Shown piece after piece: positions 36,340 through 45,181 of a stretch of 64,000 bases of DNA (position 1 is its first letter; each line of letters opens with the position of its first letter). Location of the stretch: NCBI RefSeq assembly GCF_900100965.1, contig NZ_FMUJ01000011.1:1-64000 (forward strand), given 5' to 3'. Made by a program: the position numbers and the translations under genes. Below the pieces are notes generated by a model that saw nothing but the letters and a program-made list of their open reading frames with translations, had not been told where the DNA came from and searched no databases. Origin of the DNA: Variovorax sp. EL159 (GTDB lineage Bacteria; Pseudomonadota; Gammaproteobacteria; Burkholderiales; Burkholderiaceae_C).

Positions 36340-36351
36340 TACCCATGGGTA
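36340..36351. promoter_or_regulatory. Perfect palindrome overlapping the tetR start
   Basis: TACCCATGGGTA is a perfect 12-base palindrome whose ATG is the preferred start codon of the TetR gene. If that start is right, a repressor bound here would block initiation of its own gene. A 12-base palindrome can also arise by chance. Confidence 0.35.
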
Positions 36352-37031
36352 TAACTTCCGCGACACGGCACAAACCCTCTGGGGACGACGAAACCACGAC
36401 GCAGCCGCACTTGCCCCAGGGCACGGGGCGCCAGCGCGCGGCCACGCAGGGCACCGACCTGCAGCGCGAACGCATCCTGCAGGCGGCGGCGCAGCTCTTC
36501 GCGGCCCAGGGCTACGCCAACACCACGATGGCGCAGATCGTGCGCGCGCTGGGCGTGACCAAGCCCTTCGTGTACTACTACTTCCGCGACAAGCAGGAGA
36601 TCTTCGAGACGCTCTCCTGGCGCCCCGCGGTCGATTGCTTCACCGCGCTCGACTTCGCGGCCACCGACCCGCGCCGCGCCAGCGAGAAGGTGATCGACGG
36701 CATCGAGCGGCTGATCCGCGCGACCATCACGCACCACCCGGTGGCCTTCTTTCCGTACCGCGAGCCGCAGGTGTACCGCCCCGAATACATCGCGGCGCAA
36801 AAGAAGCTCGCACATCACTTCTACGACCTGCTGTGCCCGCTGCTCGAAGAAGCACGGCGCGATGGCGACCTCGACTTTGCCGAGACCAAGATCACCGCAC
36901 TTGCGGCCTGCAGCCTGCCGGGCTTCCTGTACAGCTGGTATCGCCCCGGCGGGCGTCTCTCGATCGACGAGGTGGTGGCCGAGCTCACGAAGCTGGCCGG
37001 CCGCGTGATCGGGCTGCAGGCGAAGAACTGA
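36345..37031 (+). CDS. TetR-family transcriptional regulator
   Basis: A 228-residue regulator. After a 40-residue polar leader the helix-turn-helix is LQRERILQAAAQLFAAQGYA with TTMAQIVRALGVTKPFVYYY. The ligand-binding part (about 90-220) contains many aromatic residues (HHPVAFFPYREPQVYRPEYI), which would suit an acyl-CoA or aromatic ligand. It is divergent from the acyl-CoA ligase/carboxylase operon and just upstream of a solute receptor gene, so it probably controls both. The start could be 36309 (12 residues longer); neither start has a clear ribosome binding site. Confidence 0.87.
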   Translation: MGITSATRHKPSGDDETTTQPHLPQGTGRQRAATQGTDLQRERILQAAAQLFAAQGYANTTMAQIVRALGVTKPFVYYYFRDKQEIFETLSWRPAVDCFTALDFAATDPRRASEKVIDGIERLIRATITHHPVAFFPYREPQVYRPEYIAAQKKLAHHFYDLLCPLLEEARRDGDLDFAETKITALAACSLPGFLYSWYRPGGRLSIDEVVAELTKLAGRVIGLQAKN

Positions 37032-37057
37032 CCGACAACCATCCCCGGAGACACACC

Positions 37058-38317
37058 ATGAAGTTCAACCGTGCGCCCTTGGCGCGGATCGCCCTTGCCT
37101 GCCTGCTGGCCACCGCCGGCGCGGCCCACGCGCAGCAGCAACAGACCTACAAGATCGCCTACATCGATCCGCTCTCCGGCCCCTTTGCCAACGTCGGCGA
37201 GCTGATGCTGATGCACACGCAGTACGCCGTCGACGACATCAACGCCAAGGGCGGCGTGCTCGGCGGCACCAAGCTGCAGCTGCTGCAGTTCGACAGCAAG
37301 CTCTCGGCGCAGGAAAGCCAGAGCGCATTGCAGGCGGCCATCGACCAGGGCGCCAAAGCCATCGTGACGGGCGGCTCGGGCTCGTCGGTGGTCACGGCGC
37401 TCGTGCAATCGGTCGCGCGCTGGAACCAACGCAACCCGGGCAAGGAGCTGATCGTGCTGAACCACTCCTCCATCGACCCCGAGATGACCGGCAAGGCCTG
37501 CAGCTTCTGGCACTTCCAGACCGAGGCCAACACGGCGATGAAGATGAAGGCGCTGGCCAACTACATCAAGAAGACGCCGGACGTGAAGAAGGTCTACCTG
37601 CTCAACCAGGACTACGCGCACGGCAAGCAGTGGGCCAGCTACGGCAAGCAGTTGGTGGGCCTCGCGCGGCCCGACATCCAGTTCGTGGGCGAGGCGCTGC
37701 ACCCCATCGGCCGCGTGAAAGACTTCGCGCCCTATGTGGCGAACATCCGCCAGAGCGGGGCCGACTCGGTCATCACCGGCAACTGGGGGCAGGATATGAC
37801 GCTGCTGCTGAAGGCCGCGGGCGACGCGGGCTACAACCTGCGCTACTTCAACCACAGCGCAGGGTCGGTGCCGGGCACGGTCACGGCGGTGTCGCAGGCG
37901 AAGACGGGGCAGCTGACCTGGGTGGCCGAATGGCATCCGGGCGAAGCCGACACGCCGAAGGTGGACGCGCTGGCCAAGGCCTACAAGGCCAAGACCGGCA
38001 AAGACTTCCTGGCACCGCGCATCGACATGACGCCGCGCCTGCTGGCGGCTGCCATCAACAAGGCGGGTTCGACCGATACGGTGAAGGTGGCGCACGCGCT
38101 CGAAGACCTGAGCTTCGACTCGGTGGTCGGGCCGGTGCGCATGCGCGCCGAAGACCACCAGCTGCTGTTGCCGCAGGTGGTCAACACCATCGCGCCGGTG
38201 GATGGCAAGACGGTGAAGACGGGCTGGGAAGGCACCAACTACGGCTTTCGCACCGATGCGGTCTACACGGGCAACGAACTGGCACAGGGCACCGACTGCA
38301 AGATGGTCCGGCCCTGA
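37058..38317 (+). CDS. Branched-chain-amino-acid-type ABC transporter receptor
   Basis: A 419-residue periplasmic binding protein of the Leu/Ile/Val-type I fold. The signal peptide ends GAAHAQQ. The mature protein begins YKIAYIDPLSGPFANVGELM, the family first strand and ligand loop, followed by AIVTGGSGSSVVTALVQSVA and KKVYLLNQDYAHGKQWA. Such receptors feed amino acids, amides or aromatic acids to an ABC importer. No permease or ATPase gene is in this window, so the receptor is orphaned here. GGAG precedes the ATG at 37058, 26 bases after the TetR stop, suggesting co-transcription. Confidence 0.9.
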   Translation: MKFNRAPLARIALACLLATAGAAHAQQQQTYKIAYIDPLSGPFANVGELMLMHTQYAVDDINAKGGVLGGTKLQLLQFDSKLSAQESQSALQAAIDQGAKAIVTGGSGSSVVTALVQSVARWNQRNPGKELIVLNHSSIDPEMTGKACSFWHFQTEANTAMKMKALANYIKKTPDVKKVYLLNQDYAHGKQWASYGKQLVGLARPDIQFVGEALHPIGRVKDFAPYVANIRQSGADSVITGNWGQDMTLLLKAAGDAGYNLRYFNHSAGSVPGTVTAVSQAKTGQLTWVAEWHPGEADTPKVDALAKAYKAKTGKDFLAPRIDMTPRLLAAAINKAGSTDTVKVAHALEDLSFDSVVGPVRMRAEDHQLLLPQVVNTIAPVDGKTVKTGWEGTNYGFRTDAVYTGNELAQGTDCKMVRP

Positions 38318-38350
38318 GGCCCGACGACCGCACGGGGCGGGCGTGACAAG

Positions 38351-39919
38351 TCACACGGCCTCGTCGCGCAGCTTCGCCTTGTGGATCTTGCCGGCCGGCG
38401 TCAGCGGCAATTGCTCGCGCAGCACGATCTGCCGGGGCATCTTGTAGTCGGCGATGCGCCCGGCGCAATGCGCGAGCAACGCATCCACCGACAGGCTGAT
38501 GCCTTCCCTGGGCACGACGAAGTAGCGGCCGACCTCGCCCAGCACCGGGTCGGGCACGCCGATGCCGGCCACCATCAGCACGCCCGGGTGGCTCGCGATC
38601 AGCGCCTCCACCTCGGCCGGGTAGACGTTGAAGCCACCCTGGATGTACATGTCCTTCATGCGGCCCTTGAGCGTGATGAAGCCCCGGGCGTCCACCATCC
38701 CGAGGTCGCCTGTGTGCAGCCATCCGTCGGCGAAGGCACCGCTCGCCGCGGCCGCGCCGATGTAGCCGCGCACCACGCCCAGGCCGCGAAAGCACAGCTC
38801 GCCGATCTCGCCATGCGGCAGCACGGTACCGCCGGGGGCAAGCACCTGCACCTCCACGCCCTGCAAGGGCTGGCCGATGGCCTGCATGAGGTCGTCGTCG
38901 GCGCAGTCCGCGGGCGACATCACCAGCGCGCCCGATGACTCGGACAGCCCGTAGAGGTTCATGACCGTCGCTGTCGGCATGCGCGCCTTCAGTTGCCCGA
39001 GCAAGGTGGCGTCGGCGTTCGAGCCACCGGTGACGATGAGCCGCACGCTGTCCAGGTCGACCGATGCCGACGACGGATGCATCAGCAGCAGCGTCAGCAT
39101 GGTCGGCACGCCCACCAGCAAGGCGGGTGGATGGCGCCGGATCATGTCGAGCACGGTCTGCGCCTTGAAGGTGCCGACCAGTTCGCAACTGCCCCCGGCC
39201 AGCAGCTGCGCCAGCACGCCGCAGGTGATGCCGCCCACATGGTTGAGCGGATTGCCCAGCTGCAGCAGCTCGCCGGGCCGCACGCCCGTGTGCTGCGACT
39301 GTCCCCACGCCGAGGCCAGCATGCTGGCATGCGTGAGCGCGCAGCCCTTGGGCCGGCCCGTGGTGCCGGAGGTGTAGATCACCATCGCGAGGTCATCCGC
39401 CTGCACCTGGGCGGACGCATCGTCGAGCAGCGGACGCCGCACCGGCGTGGCCGCCATTTCGGCGAAGCGCGCGCCATCGAACGTCACCACCTGGCGCAGC
39501 GCCGGCAATTGCGGCGCCGGCAATTGCGGCGCCAGGCGTTCGAACATCGACGCGCAATCGAAGTCGTCCACCTGCTCGACCGTGAACACCGCCTGGCAGG
39601 CACTGTCGGCCAGCATGAACGCGAGTTCGCTGTCGCGGTAGCGCGGGCTCAGCGCCACCACGGCCACGCCGATGCGTGCCGCCGCAAAGAACAGCTGCAG
39701 CCATTCGATCCGGTTCGGCGACAGCAGCGCGATGCGCCCGCCCCGGCGCAGGCCCATGTCCAGCAGGGCGACGGCGAGGTGTTCGCTGGCCTGCGCGGCC
39801 TGGCCGAAGCTGAACCCGCGTTCGCCGTCGATGTAGGCCGTGACCTGGGGATGCCGCCGTGCGGCGCGGTCCAGCGCTTCGAAGAGTTTCAGGTCGTTCT
39901 CGGGTCCGGCAAAAGACAT
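38351..39919 (-). CDS. AMP-forming acyl-CoA ligase (second copy type)
   Basis: A 522-residue adenylate-forming ligase, distinct in sequence from the ligase at 34646. Motifs are VIYTSGTTGRPKGCALTHAS (about 187-206), MNLYGLSESSGALVMS near 320, GWLHTGDLGMVDARGFITLK near 400, and TPAGKIHKAKLRDE at the end. It should activate a fatty or aromatic acid. A 15-base duplication (39502-39534) gives the tandem residues LPAPQLPA in the N-terminal domain. The start at 39919 gives MSFAGPEND. It is divergent from the CYP102 gene, 200 bases apart, and convergent with the solute receptor gene. Confidence 0.9.
   Translation of the reverse strand: MSFAGPENDLKLFEALDRAARRHPQVTAYIDGERGFSFGQAAQASEHLAVALLDMGLRRGGRIALLSPNRIEWLQLFFAAARIGVAVVALSPRYRDSELAFMLADSACQAVFTVEQVDDFDCASMFERLAPQLPAPQLPALRQVVTFDGARFAEMAATPVRRPLLDDASAQVQADDLAMVIYTSGTTGRPKGCALTHASMLASAWGQSQHTGVRPGELLQLGNPLNHVGGITCGVLAQLLAGGSCELVGTFKAQTVLDMIRRHPPALLVGVPTMLTLLLMHPSSASVDLDSVRLIVTGGSNADATLLGQLKARMPTATVMNLYGLSESSGALVMSPADCADDDLMQAIGQPLQGVEVQVLAPGGTVLPHGEIGELCFRGLGVVRGYIGAAAASGAFADGWLHTGDLGMVDARGFITLKGRMKDMYIQGGFNVYPAEVEALIASHPGVLMVAGIGVPDPVLGEVGRYFVVPREGISLSVDALLAHCAGRIADYKMPRQIVLREQLPLTPAGKIHKAKLRDEAV
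39502..39534 (-). repeat. 15-base in-frame tandem duplication inside ligase gene
   Basis: The unit GCCGGCAATTGCGGC occurs 2.2 times in a row. It keeps the frame and adds five residues in a surface-like loop. It suggests a recent slippage event and could vary in copy number among strains. Confidence 0.8.
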
Positions 39920-40119
39920 GGCGTGGCGGGATGAAAGCAAGGGGTGGGCGGAGCGTAGGCCGTGGCCCCGGCGTTGGCTTGCGTCAACAGGCTGGCGATG
40001 CCGAAGGACCGCAGGAGCTAAGGGAATCCCCGCCCTGCCCGCCCCCCGTGCCGTCGGGATACTCCGGTTGTTACACCCCGGACATCCGAAGCGGGTCCAT
40101 TCCAAAGGCACAACAACCC

Positions 40120-43100
40120 ATGGCAGGCAAAAACTCGCTCCACCCGATCCCGCATCCGGCGAAGAAACCCTTCGTCGGGAACCTGCTGTCGATCGGCTCC
40201 GACTCTCCCGTGCTCGACATGTGGAAGATCGCGCAAGACCTCGGTGGCATCTACTGGCTCGACATGCCGGGCATGCCGGTGATCGTGGTGTCGTCGCCCG
40301 CGCTGGTCGACGAACTCTGCGAAGAAGCACGCTTCGACAAAAGTACACGCGGTGCATTGCGGCGGCTGCGTGCCGCGTCGCACGGGCTCTTCACTTCAGA
40401 CACGCACGAGGAGACCTGGTCGAAGCCGCACAACATCCTCTTGGCCAACTTCAGCCAGCGCGCGATGCAGGCCTACCACCCGATGATGCTGGACATCGCG
40501 AGCCAGCTGGTCACCAAGTGGGAGCGCCTGAACTTCGACGAAGAGGTGGACGTGGTGCGCGACATGACCGCGCTCACGCTCGACACCATCGGCCTGTGCG
40601 GCTTCGGCTACCGCTTCAATTCGTTCTACCGCGAAGGCTTCCATCCTTTTGTCGATGCCATGGTGCGCACGCTGGAGACGGTGCAGAACCGCCGCGGCCT
40701 GCCGCTCGAAGAACTGATGCTGAAGAAGGAGCTGGCGCAGCAGCGCAAGGACATCCGCTTCATGCACAAGATGGTGGAAGACATCATCGAGGAGCGCCGT
40801 GCGAGCGGCGCCGACATCGCCACCAAGCCCGACCTCCTGAGCTACATGATCGCTGGCGTGGACAAGAAGAGCGGCGAGAAGCTCGACGACAAGATGATCC
40901 GCGACGAGTGCATCGAATTCCTCATCGCGGGGCACGAGACCACCAGCGGCCTGCTGTCCTTTGCCACCTACTTCCTGCTGAAGAACCCCGAGGCGCTGGC
41001 CAAGGCGCAGGCCGAGGTCGACAGCGTGTTCGGCCCCGACACCACGCAGAAGCCCACCTATGCGCAGGTCAATCGACTGCAGTACGTGATGCAGGTGCTG
41101 AAGGAGGCGCTGCGCCTGTACCCGACGGCGCCGGCCATCGCGATGCGCGCGAAGGAAGACACGACCATCGGCGGCCAGTACACGATCAAGAAGAAGAACA
41201 TGGTCATCATGCATGCGCTGGCGCTGCACCGTGACAAGGGCATCTGGGGCGAGGACGCCGACGAGTTCAACCCCGACCACTTCAGCCGCGAAGCCGAGCG
41301 CGAGCGGCCGGTGAATGCCTTCAAGCCCTTCGGCAATGGGCAGCGCGCGTGCATCGGGCGGCAGTTCGCGCTGCAGGAGGCGGTGCTCACGCTGGGCATG
41401 ATCCTGCAGCGCTTCAACCTCGTGGACCACACGAACTACAAGCTGAAGATCAAGGAAGCGCTGACGATCAAGCCCGAGGGCTTCAAGATCAAGGCGCTGC
41501 TGCGCGACCCGGCCACGCGCCCGCGCGGCCACATGGCCGATGCGGTGGCCGCGCCCGCCCAGCCCACGCAGCCGGCCGCGCGCAAACCGCAGGCGGCACG
41601 CCACGGCACCTCGCTGCTGGTGCTGCAGGGCTCCAACCTCGGCACGGCCGAAGACCTGGCGCGGCAACTGGCCGAAGCCGGCGAAATGCGCGGCTTCTCG
41701 ACCCAACTGGCCTCGCTCGACGACTACGCCGAGCGCCTGCCGGCCAATGGCGCGGTGGCGATCGTCTGCGCCTCGTACAACGGCGTGGCGCCCGACAACG
41801 CGGCCGAGTTCCACCGCTGGCTCGACAAGGCCGACGATTCGCTCAACGGCGTGCGCTTCAGCGTCTTCGGCTGCGGCAACACCGACTGGGCCGCCACCTA
41901 CCAGGCCGTGCCGCGCCGCATCGACGAACGGCTCGAAGCATTGGGCGCCGACCGCGTGCATCCACGCGGCGAAGGCGATGCGCGCGAGGACATGGACGGC
42001 GCCTTTCAAGACTGGAGCGACGCGCTCTGGCCCGAACTGGTGAAGGCCTTCGGCATCAAGACCGGTGCCGACACGCCCGTGCAGAGCGAGCCGCTCTACA
42101 CGCTCGAAGAACTGCCGCCGCCACAGAAGAACGCGCTGGTCGATGCGCTCGGCGCGGTGGCGTTGCGCGTGATCGAAAACCGCGAGCTGCAAAGCGGCGG
42201 CGGTGGCAACGGCGAGGCCGGGCGCTCCACGCGCCACGTCGAGCTGACGCTGCCCGAAGGCGTGATCTACCGCGCCGGCGACCACCTGAGCGTGGTGCCG
42301 CGCAACAGCCCTTCGCAGGTCGAACGCGCGATGGCACGCTTCGGTTTCGACCGCTCGGCCCATGTGCGGCTGCATGCCGGTGCGGGGCGCAAGGCGGCAC
42401 TGCCGGTGGACCAGGTGATTGCCGTCGACCGCCTGCTGGGCGACTACGTCGAGCTGCAGGACGTGGCCACGCGCAAGCAGATCGCCACGCTCGCGGCCTA
42501 CACCGAGTGCCCCTTCACCAAGCCGAAGCTGGTGGCGCTGTCGGGCAGCGACGAAGCCTCGCAGGCCGCGTACAAGGCCGAGGTACTGCACAAGCGCAAG
42601 TCGCTGCTCGAACTGCTGGAAGAACACCGCGCCTGCCAGGTGCCGTTCGCGGTGTTCCTCGAAATGCTGTCGCCGCTCTCGCCGCGCTACTACTCGATCT
42701 CGTCGTCGCCGACGATGACGCCGGGCCGCTGCAGCGTGACCGTGGGCGTGGTGAGCGCGCCGGCGCTGTCGGGCAACGGCACCTTCGAGGGCGTGTGTTC
42801 CAACTACCTGGCGCGCGCCGAGGCGGGTGACACGGTGCACGGCGTGATCCGCGAGACCACGGCCGAAGGCTTCCGGCTGCCGGAGGACAAGGGCCGCCCG
42901 CTCATCATGGTCGGGCCCGGCACCGGCCTCGCGCCGTTTCGCGGTTTCCTGCAGGAGCGGGCCGCGCAGGTCGAGGCGGGCGAGGCGCTGGGCGATGCCC
43001 TGCTCTTCTTCGGCTGCAGGCACCCGGCGCAGGACTTCATCTACGCCGAAGAGCTGAAGGCCTGGGCCCATCGCGGCGTGATGAAGCTGCACACCGCGTT

Positions 43101-43344
43101 TTCGCGCTCGGGCGAGCGCAAGGTCTACGTGCAGGACCTGATCCGCGAGCAGGCGGCGCACGTCTGGAAGCTGCTGGAAGCGGGCGCCGTGGTCTACGTG
43201 TGCGGCGACGGTTCGCGCATGGAGCCCGACGTGCGGCGCACACTGAGCGACCTGGCGCGCGAGCACGGGCACGACAGCACGGCGTGGATGGACAAGATGA
43301 TTGCGGACCAGCGCTATGTGCTGGATGTGTGGGCTGGGACGTAG
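40120..43344 (+). CDS. Self-sufficient P450 monooxygenase (CYP102/P450 BM3 type)
   Basis: A 1074-residue fusion of a P450 and a diflavin reductase, slightly longer than P450 BM3 (1049). The heme domain has I-helix AGHETTS (270-276), EALR (329-332) and NAFKPFGNGQRACIGRQFA with heme-ligand Cys411. GLFTS keeps the Phe that caps the BM3 active site. The linker at 465-495 is Pro/Ala-rich. The FMN domain starts near 498 with LLVLQGSNLGTAED and has FGCGNTDWA; the FAD/NADPH part contains RYYSISSSPTMTPGRCS, VGPGTGLAPFRGFLQER and ends DVWAGT, with the terminal Trp stacking on FAD. The enzyme hydroxylates fatty acids at subterminal carbons, as known for the family; this substrate range is inferred. Confidence 0.95.
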   Translation: MAGKNSLHPIPHPAKKPFVGNLLSIGSDSPVLDMWKIAQDLGGIYWLDMPGMPVIVVSSPALVDELCEEARFDKSTRGALRRLRAASHGLFTSDTHEETWSKPHNILLANFSQRAMQAYHPMMLDIASQLVTKWERLNFDEEVDVVRDMTALTLDTIGLCGFGYRFNSFYREGFHPFVDAMVRTLETVQNRRGLPLEELMLKKELAQQRKDIRFMHKMVEDIIEERRASGADIATKPDLLSYMIAGVDKKSGEKLDDKMIRDECIEFLIAGHETTSGLLSFATYFLLKNPEALAKAQAEVDSVFGPDTTQKPTYAQVNRLQYVMQVLKEALRLYPTAPAIAMRAKEDTTIGGQYTIKKKNMVIMHALALHRDKGIWGEDADEFNPDHFSREAERERPVNAFKPFGNGQRACIGRQFALQEAVLTLGMILQRFNLVDHTNYKLKIKEALTIKPEGFKIKALLRDPATRPRGHMADAVAAPAQPTQPAARKPQAARHGTSLLVLQGSNLGTAEDLARQLAEAGEMRGFSTQLASLDDYAERLPANGAVAIVCASYNGVAPDNAAEFHRWLDKADDSLNGVRFSVFGCGNTDWAATYQAVPRRIDERLEALGADRVHPRGEGDAREDMDGAFQDWSDALWPELVKAFGIKTGADTPVQSEPLYTLEELPPPQKNALVDALGAVALRVIENRELQSGGGGNGEAGRSTRHVELTLPEGVIYRAGDHLSVVPRNSPSQVERAMARFGFDRSAHVRLHAGAGRKAALPVDQVIAVDRLLGDYVELQDVATRKQIATLAAYTECPFTKPKLVALSGSDEASQAAYKAEVLHKRKSLLELLEEHRACQVPFAVFLEMLSPLSPRYYSISSSPTMTPGRCSVTVGVVSAPALSGNGTFEGVCSNYLARAEAGDTVHGVIRETTAEGFRLPEDKGRPLIMVGPGTGLAPFRGFLQERAAQVEAGEALGDALLFFGCRHPAQDFIYAEELKAWAHRGVMKLHTAFSRSGERKVYVQDLIREQAAHVWKLLEAGAVVYVCGDGSRMEPDVRRTLSDLAREHGHDSTAWMDKMIADQRYVLDVWAGT

Positions 43345-43438
43345 CGTTCTCAGTGGGGCAAGGAGTGGGTAGCCGGTGGAGTTGAGTCAACCGCACTCAA
43401 GCTACATCGGCTTTGTGCCAGGGGAGCAACGCTGGCCG

Positions 43439-44041
43439 TCACGCACCAGGACCAGTCCACCGCTGTCGAGCCAAAAGCATGAAATCTTTCAAGCTAAGGT
43501 TGCTTGCCGCTAGATCCTCGAGGTACAGGACCTGCCCCGATTGTTCGGCCGCCAGACGGAGAGGCCCGCTCTTGGTCTTCTTCTCATTCGTCAGCACGAT
43601 CGCCCCAAACGAACGCACCCCAAGCGACGCGTCAGCTTGATTGTGACCAAGACCTGATTTGCGGATTGGTTTCCCATCGAGGTGGGCTCGAACTCCTGAC
43701 TTTGCGTACCAATCGCGGTCGGCGGTTGGCTGGAAGCCACCTTGATTGAAGCCGAGATTGACCTGGGTCTTCGAAGGCGTGCCGTCCTTTTCAAACGTTC
43801 TAAACCCAAAGAAACCAGTGGTGCAAACGGAGTTTTGAGCAATGCTCTCTTGGATGAACTGCTTTAGCGGTCGCTTATCAGAGTCGCCATGCCCGACATC
43901 TGGAATTTCCTGCAGTTCAATCTCGACCTCCCGAGTGATGAAGAGGCTGAATTCATCGGAAGGAAACGTCTCACTCATCACCACCTGCGTCTCAAACAAG
44001 TAGTTCCAAGCACAGCTATCGATGTACACCGGGGTTTTCAT
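43439..44041 (-). CDS. PIN-domain-like protein
   Basis: A 200-residue protein with weak but coherent PIN features: PVYIDSCAWNYLF at the N-terminus gives the first acidic residue (D8), EVEIELQEIPD the second, NQADASLGVRSFGAIVLTNE the third and the Thr/Asn strand. PIN domains are metal-dependent ribonucleases, often toxins, but there is no antitoxin gene next door. Base composition and codon use are clearly less G/C-rich than the neighbours, which suggests recent acquisition. The frame is open upstream to 44125, but the ATG at 44041 begins the family-like sequence. It is alone, between CYP102 and the repeat element. Confidence 0.6.
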   Translation of the reverse strand: MKTPVYIDSCAWNYLFETQVVMSETFPSDEFSLFITREVEIELQEIPDVGHGDSDKRPLKQFIQESIAQNSVCTTGFFGFRTFEKDGTPSKTQVNLGFNQGGFQPTADRDWYAKSGVRAHLDGKPIRKSGLGHNQADASLGVRSFGAIVLTNEKKTKSGPLRLAAEQSGQVLYLEDLAASNLSLKDFMLLARQRWTGPGA

Positions 44042-44191
44042 AGTCTTCGAAGTATCCCGAGACCATGTTCCAACGCAAGGAAAATTTGGACACAGGTGTC
44101 TGTCTCTCGGCAATCCTGTTTTCAATGCGCTCGCCAGAGCAAAAACGATCTAACGTGGCTCGCTTCCGTGGGGAGCACTGCTGTTTCGGGC

Positions 44192-44307
44192 GTGCACAAG
44201 CAGCGCTACTTGTGCGGATGACACCGGGTGGTTCCCGCAGCGAAATAAAGGAGGAGGCCGCAGGCCGGGGGACATTCGCGGAGGGAACCATCCGGTGTCA
44301 TCCGCAC
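44192..44307. repeat. Long inverted-repeat element (MITE/REP-like)
   Basis: Arms of about 25 bases, starting GTGCGGATGACACCGG (from 44212) and ending CCGGTGTCATCCGCAC (to 44307), are near-perfect inverted repeats around a 45-base centre that itself contains GCGAA/TTCGC and GGCC-gca-GGCC pairings. A second small hairpin, GCACAAG/CTTGTGC (about 44194-44200 and 44209-44215), abuts the left arm. No protein is encoded. The size and terminal repeats resemble a miniature mobile element or a REP-type intergenic repeat; it may also stop transcription of the alpha/beta hydrolase gene. Copies elsewhere in the genome would settle which. Confidence 0.65.
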
Positions 44308-44321
44308 GCGCCCCGGAAAAC

Positions 44322-45095
44322 TCAGCCCTCGCGATCCGGGTCCGGATAGACCAGCGGCCCCAGCAACCCGCGATTGAAGGGCTTCCACTGCCCTTCGGGC
44401 TGTGCCAGCCGATCAGCCACCGCATACAGCACGGCAGGATGCCCACCCAGCCCCAGGTGGCTGGCCAGCACTTCGATGTTCTCCGACTGCGGCCCGGTCT
44501 TCTCGATGCTGCAGCGCCAGGCGACGACGCCATCGGTGCGGCTGAAGATCGACGTGGTCGGCACCGGCGGCGTGGGCTGCACGAACTTCATGCGGCGCGG
44601 GTCGTGCGAGCTCTGGCCGCTCACGCCTTCGTACACGCGCCAGGCGTTGGTGGCGCGCGGGCTGCCCGAGAACGGGCTGCCCAGCGTGATGACGTTGCGG
44701 ATCATCGGCGCATAGGACGACGCCAGCAGCCGCGCATAGACACCGCCCAGGCTCCAGCCGATCACGCTGACCTTCTGGCCGCTCTGCTCGTACAGGGTCT
44801 TCAGCAGCTCGACCATGCCGTCCTCGACGCCCTCGCGCGGGCCGAAGTTGCGGCCCTGGCCCCAGCCGTGCGCGTCGTAGCCACGGCTGCTCAGGTAGCG
44901 GCGCAGCAGCAGGGTCGATCCATCGCCGGCCACCAGGCCGGGCAGCACGAGCACGGGGTGTCCGTCGCCGCGCGGCGTGAGCTGCAGCAGCGGCCACATG
45001 GCGATGCCGGCGCCGGTTTCCCAGAGGGCGCGGGCCTCGGCCAGCAGGAGCAGGCGCGAGGGCGGTGCGATGTGGTCGTGGGTGGCGGTGGTCAT
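44322..45095 (-). CDS. Alpha/beta hydrolase
   Basis: A 257-residue hydrolase. The oxyanion strand is HPVLVLPGLVAGDGSTLLLR, the nucleophile elbow is VIGWSLGGVYARLLA (Ser in GWSLGG), TSIFSRTDGVVAW supplies the likely Asp, and ASHLGLGGHPAV the likely catalytic His. Members include polyester depolymerases and lipases. Its place after a TetR gene in a granule-protein cluster suggests a role in storage-lipid or polyester mobilisation, which is inferred. The ATG at 45095 (after AAAAAGGAAAC) is preferred over the ATG at 45131, whose leader is Lys-rich. Confidence 0.85.
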   Translation of the reverse strand: MTTATHDHIAPPSRLLLLAEARALWETGAGIAMWPLLQLTPRGDGHPVLVLPGLVAGDGSTLLLRRYLSSRGYDAHGWGQGRNFGPREGVEDGMVELLKTLYEQSGQKVSVIGWSLGGVYARLLASSYAPMIRNVITLGSPFSGSPRATNAWRVYEGVSGQSSHDPRRMKFVQPTPPVPTTSIFSRTDGVVAWRCSIEKTGPQSENIEVLASHLGLGGHPAVLYAVADRLAQPEGQWKPFNRGLLGPLVYPDPDREG

Positions 45096-45181
45096 GATGG
45101 ATGTTTCCTTTTTGGTTTTTATCTTCTTCAAGACGAACTTGAGGCTGCTGGAGCCAATGCCCCGTCGGACAACAGCGACAT

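Noticed and set aside
40396..43272. Long minus-strand frame opposite the CYP102 gene
   Set aside because: Shadow frame; the plus-strand gene has all P450 and reductase motifs.
43439..44041. VapBC-type toxin-antitoxin pair
   Set aside because: Only the PIN-like protein is present; no antitoxin-sized gene lies beside it.
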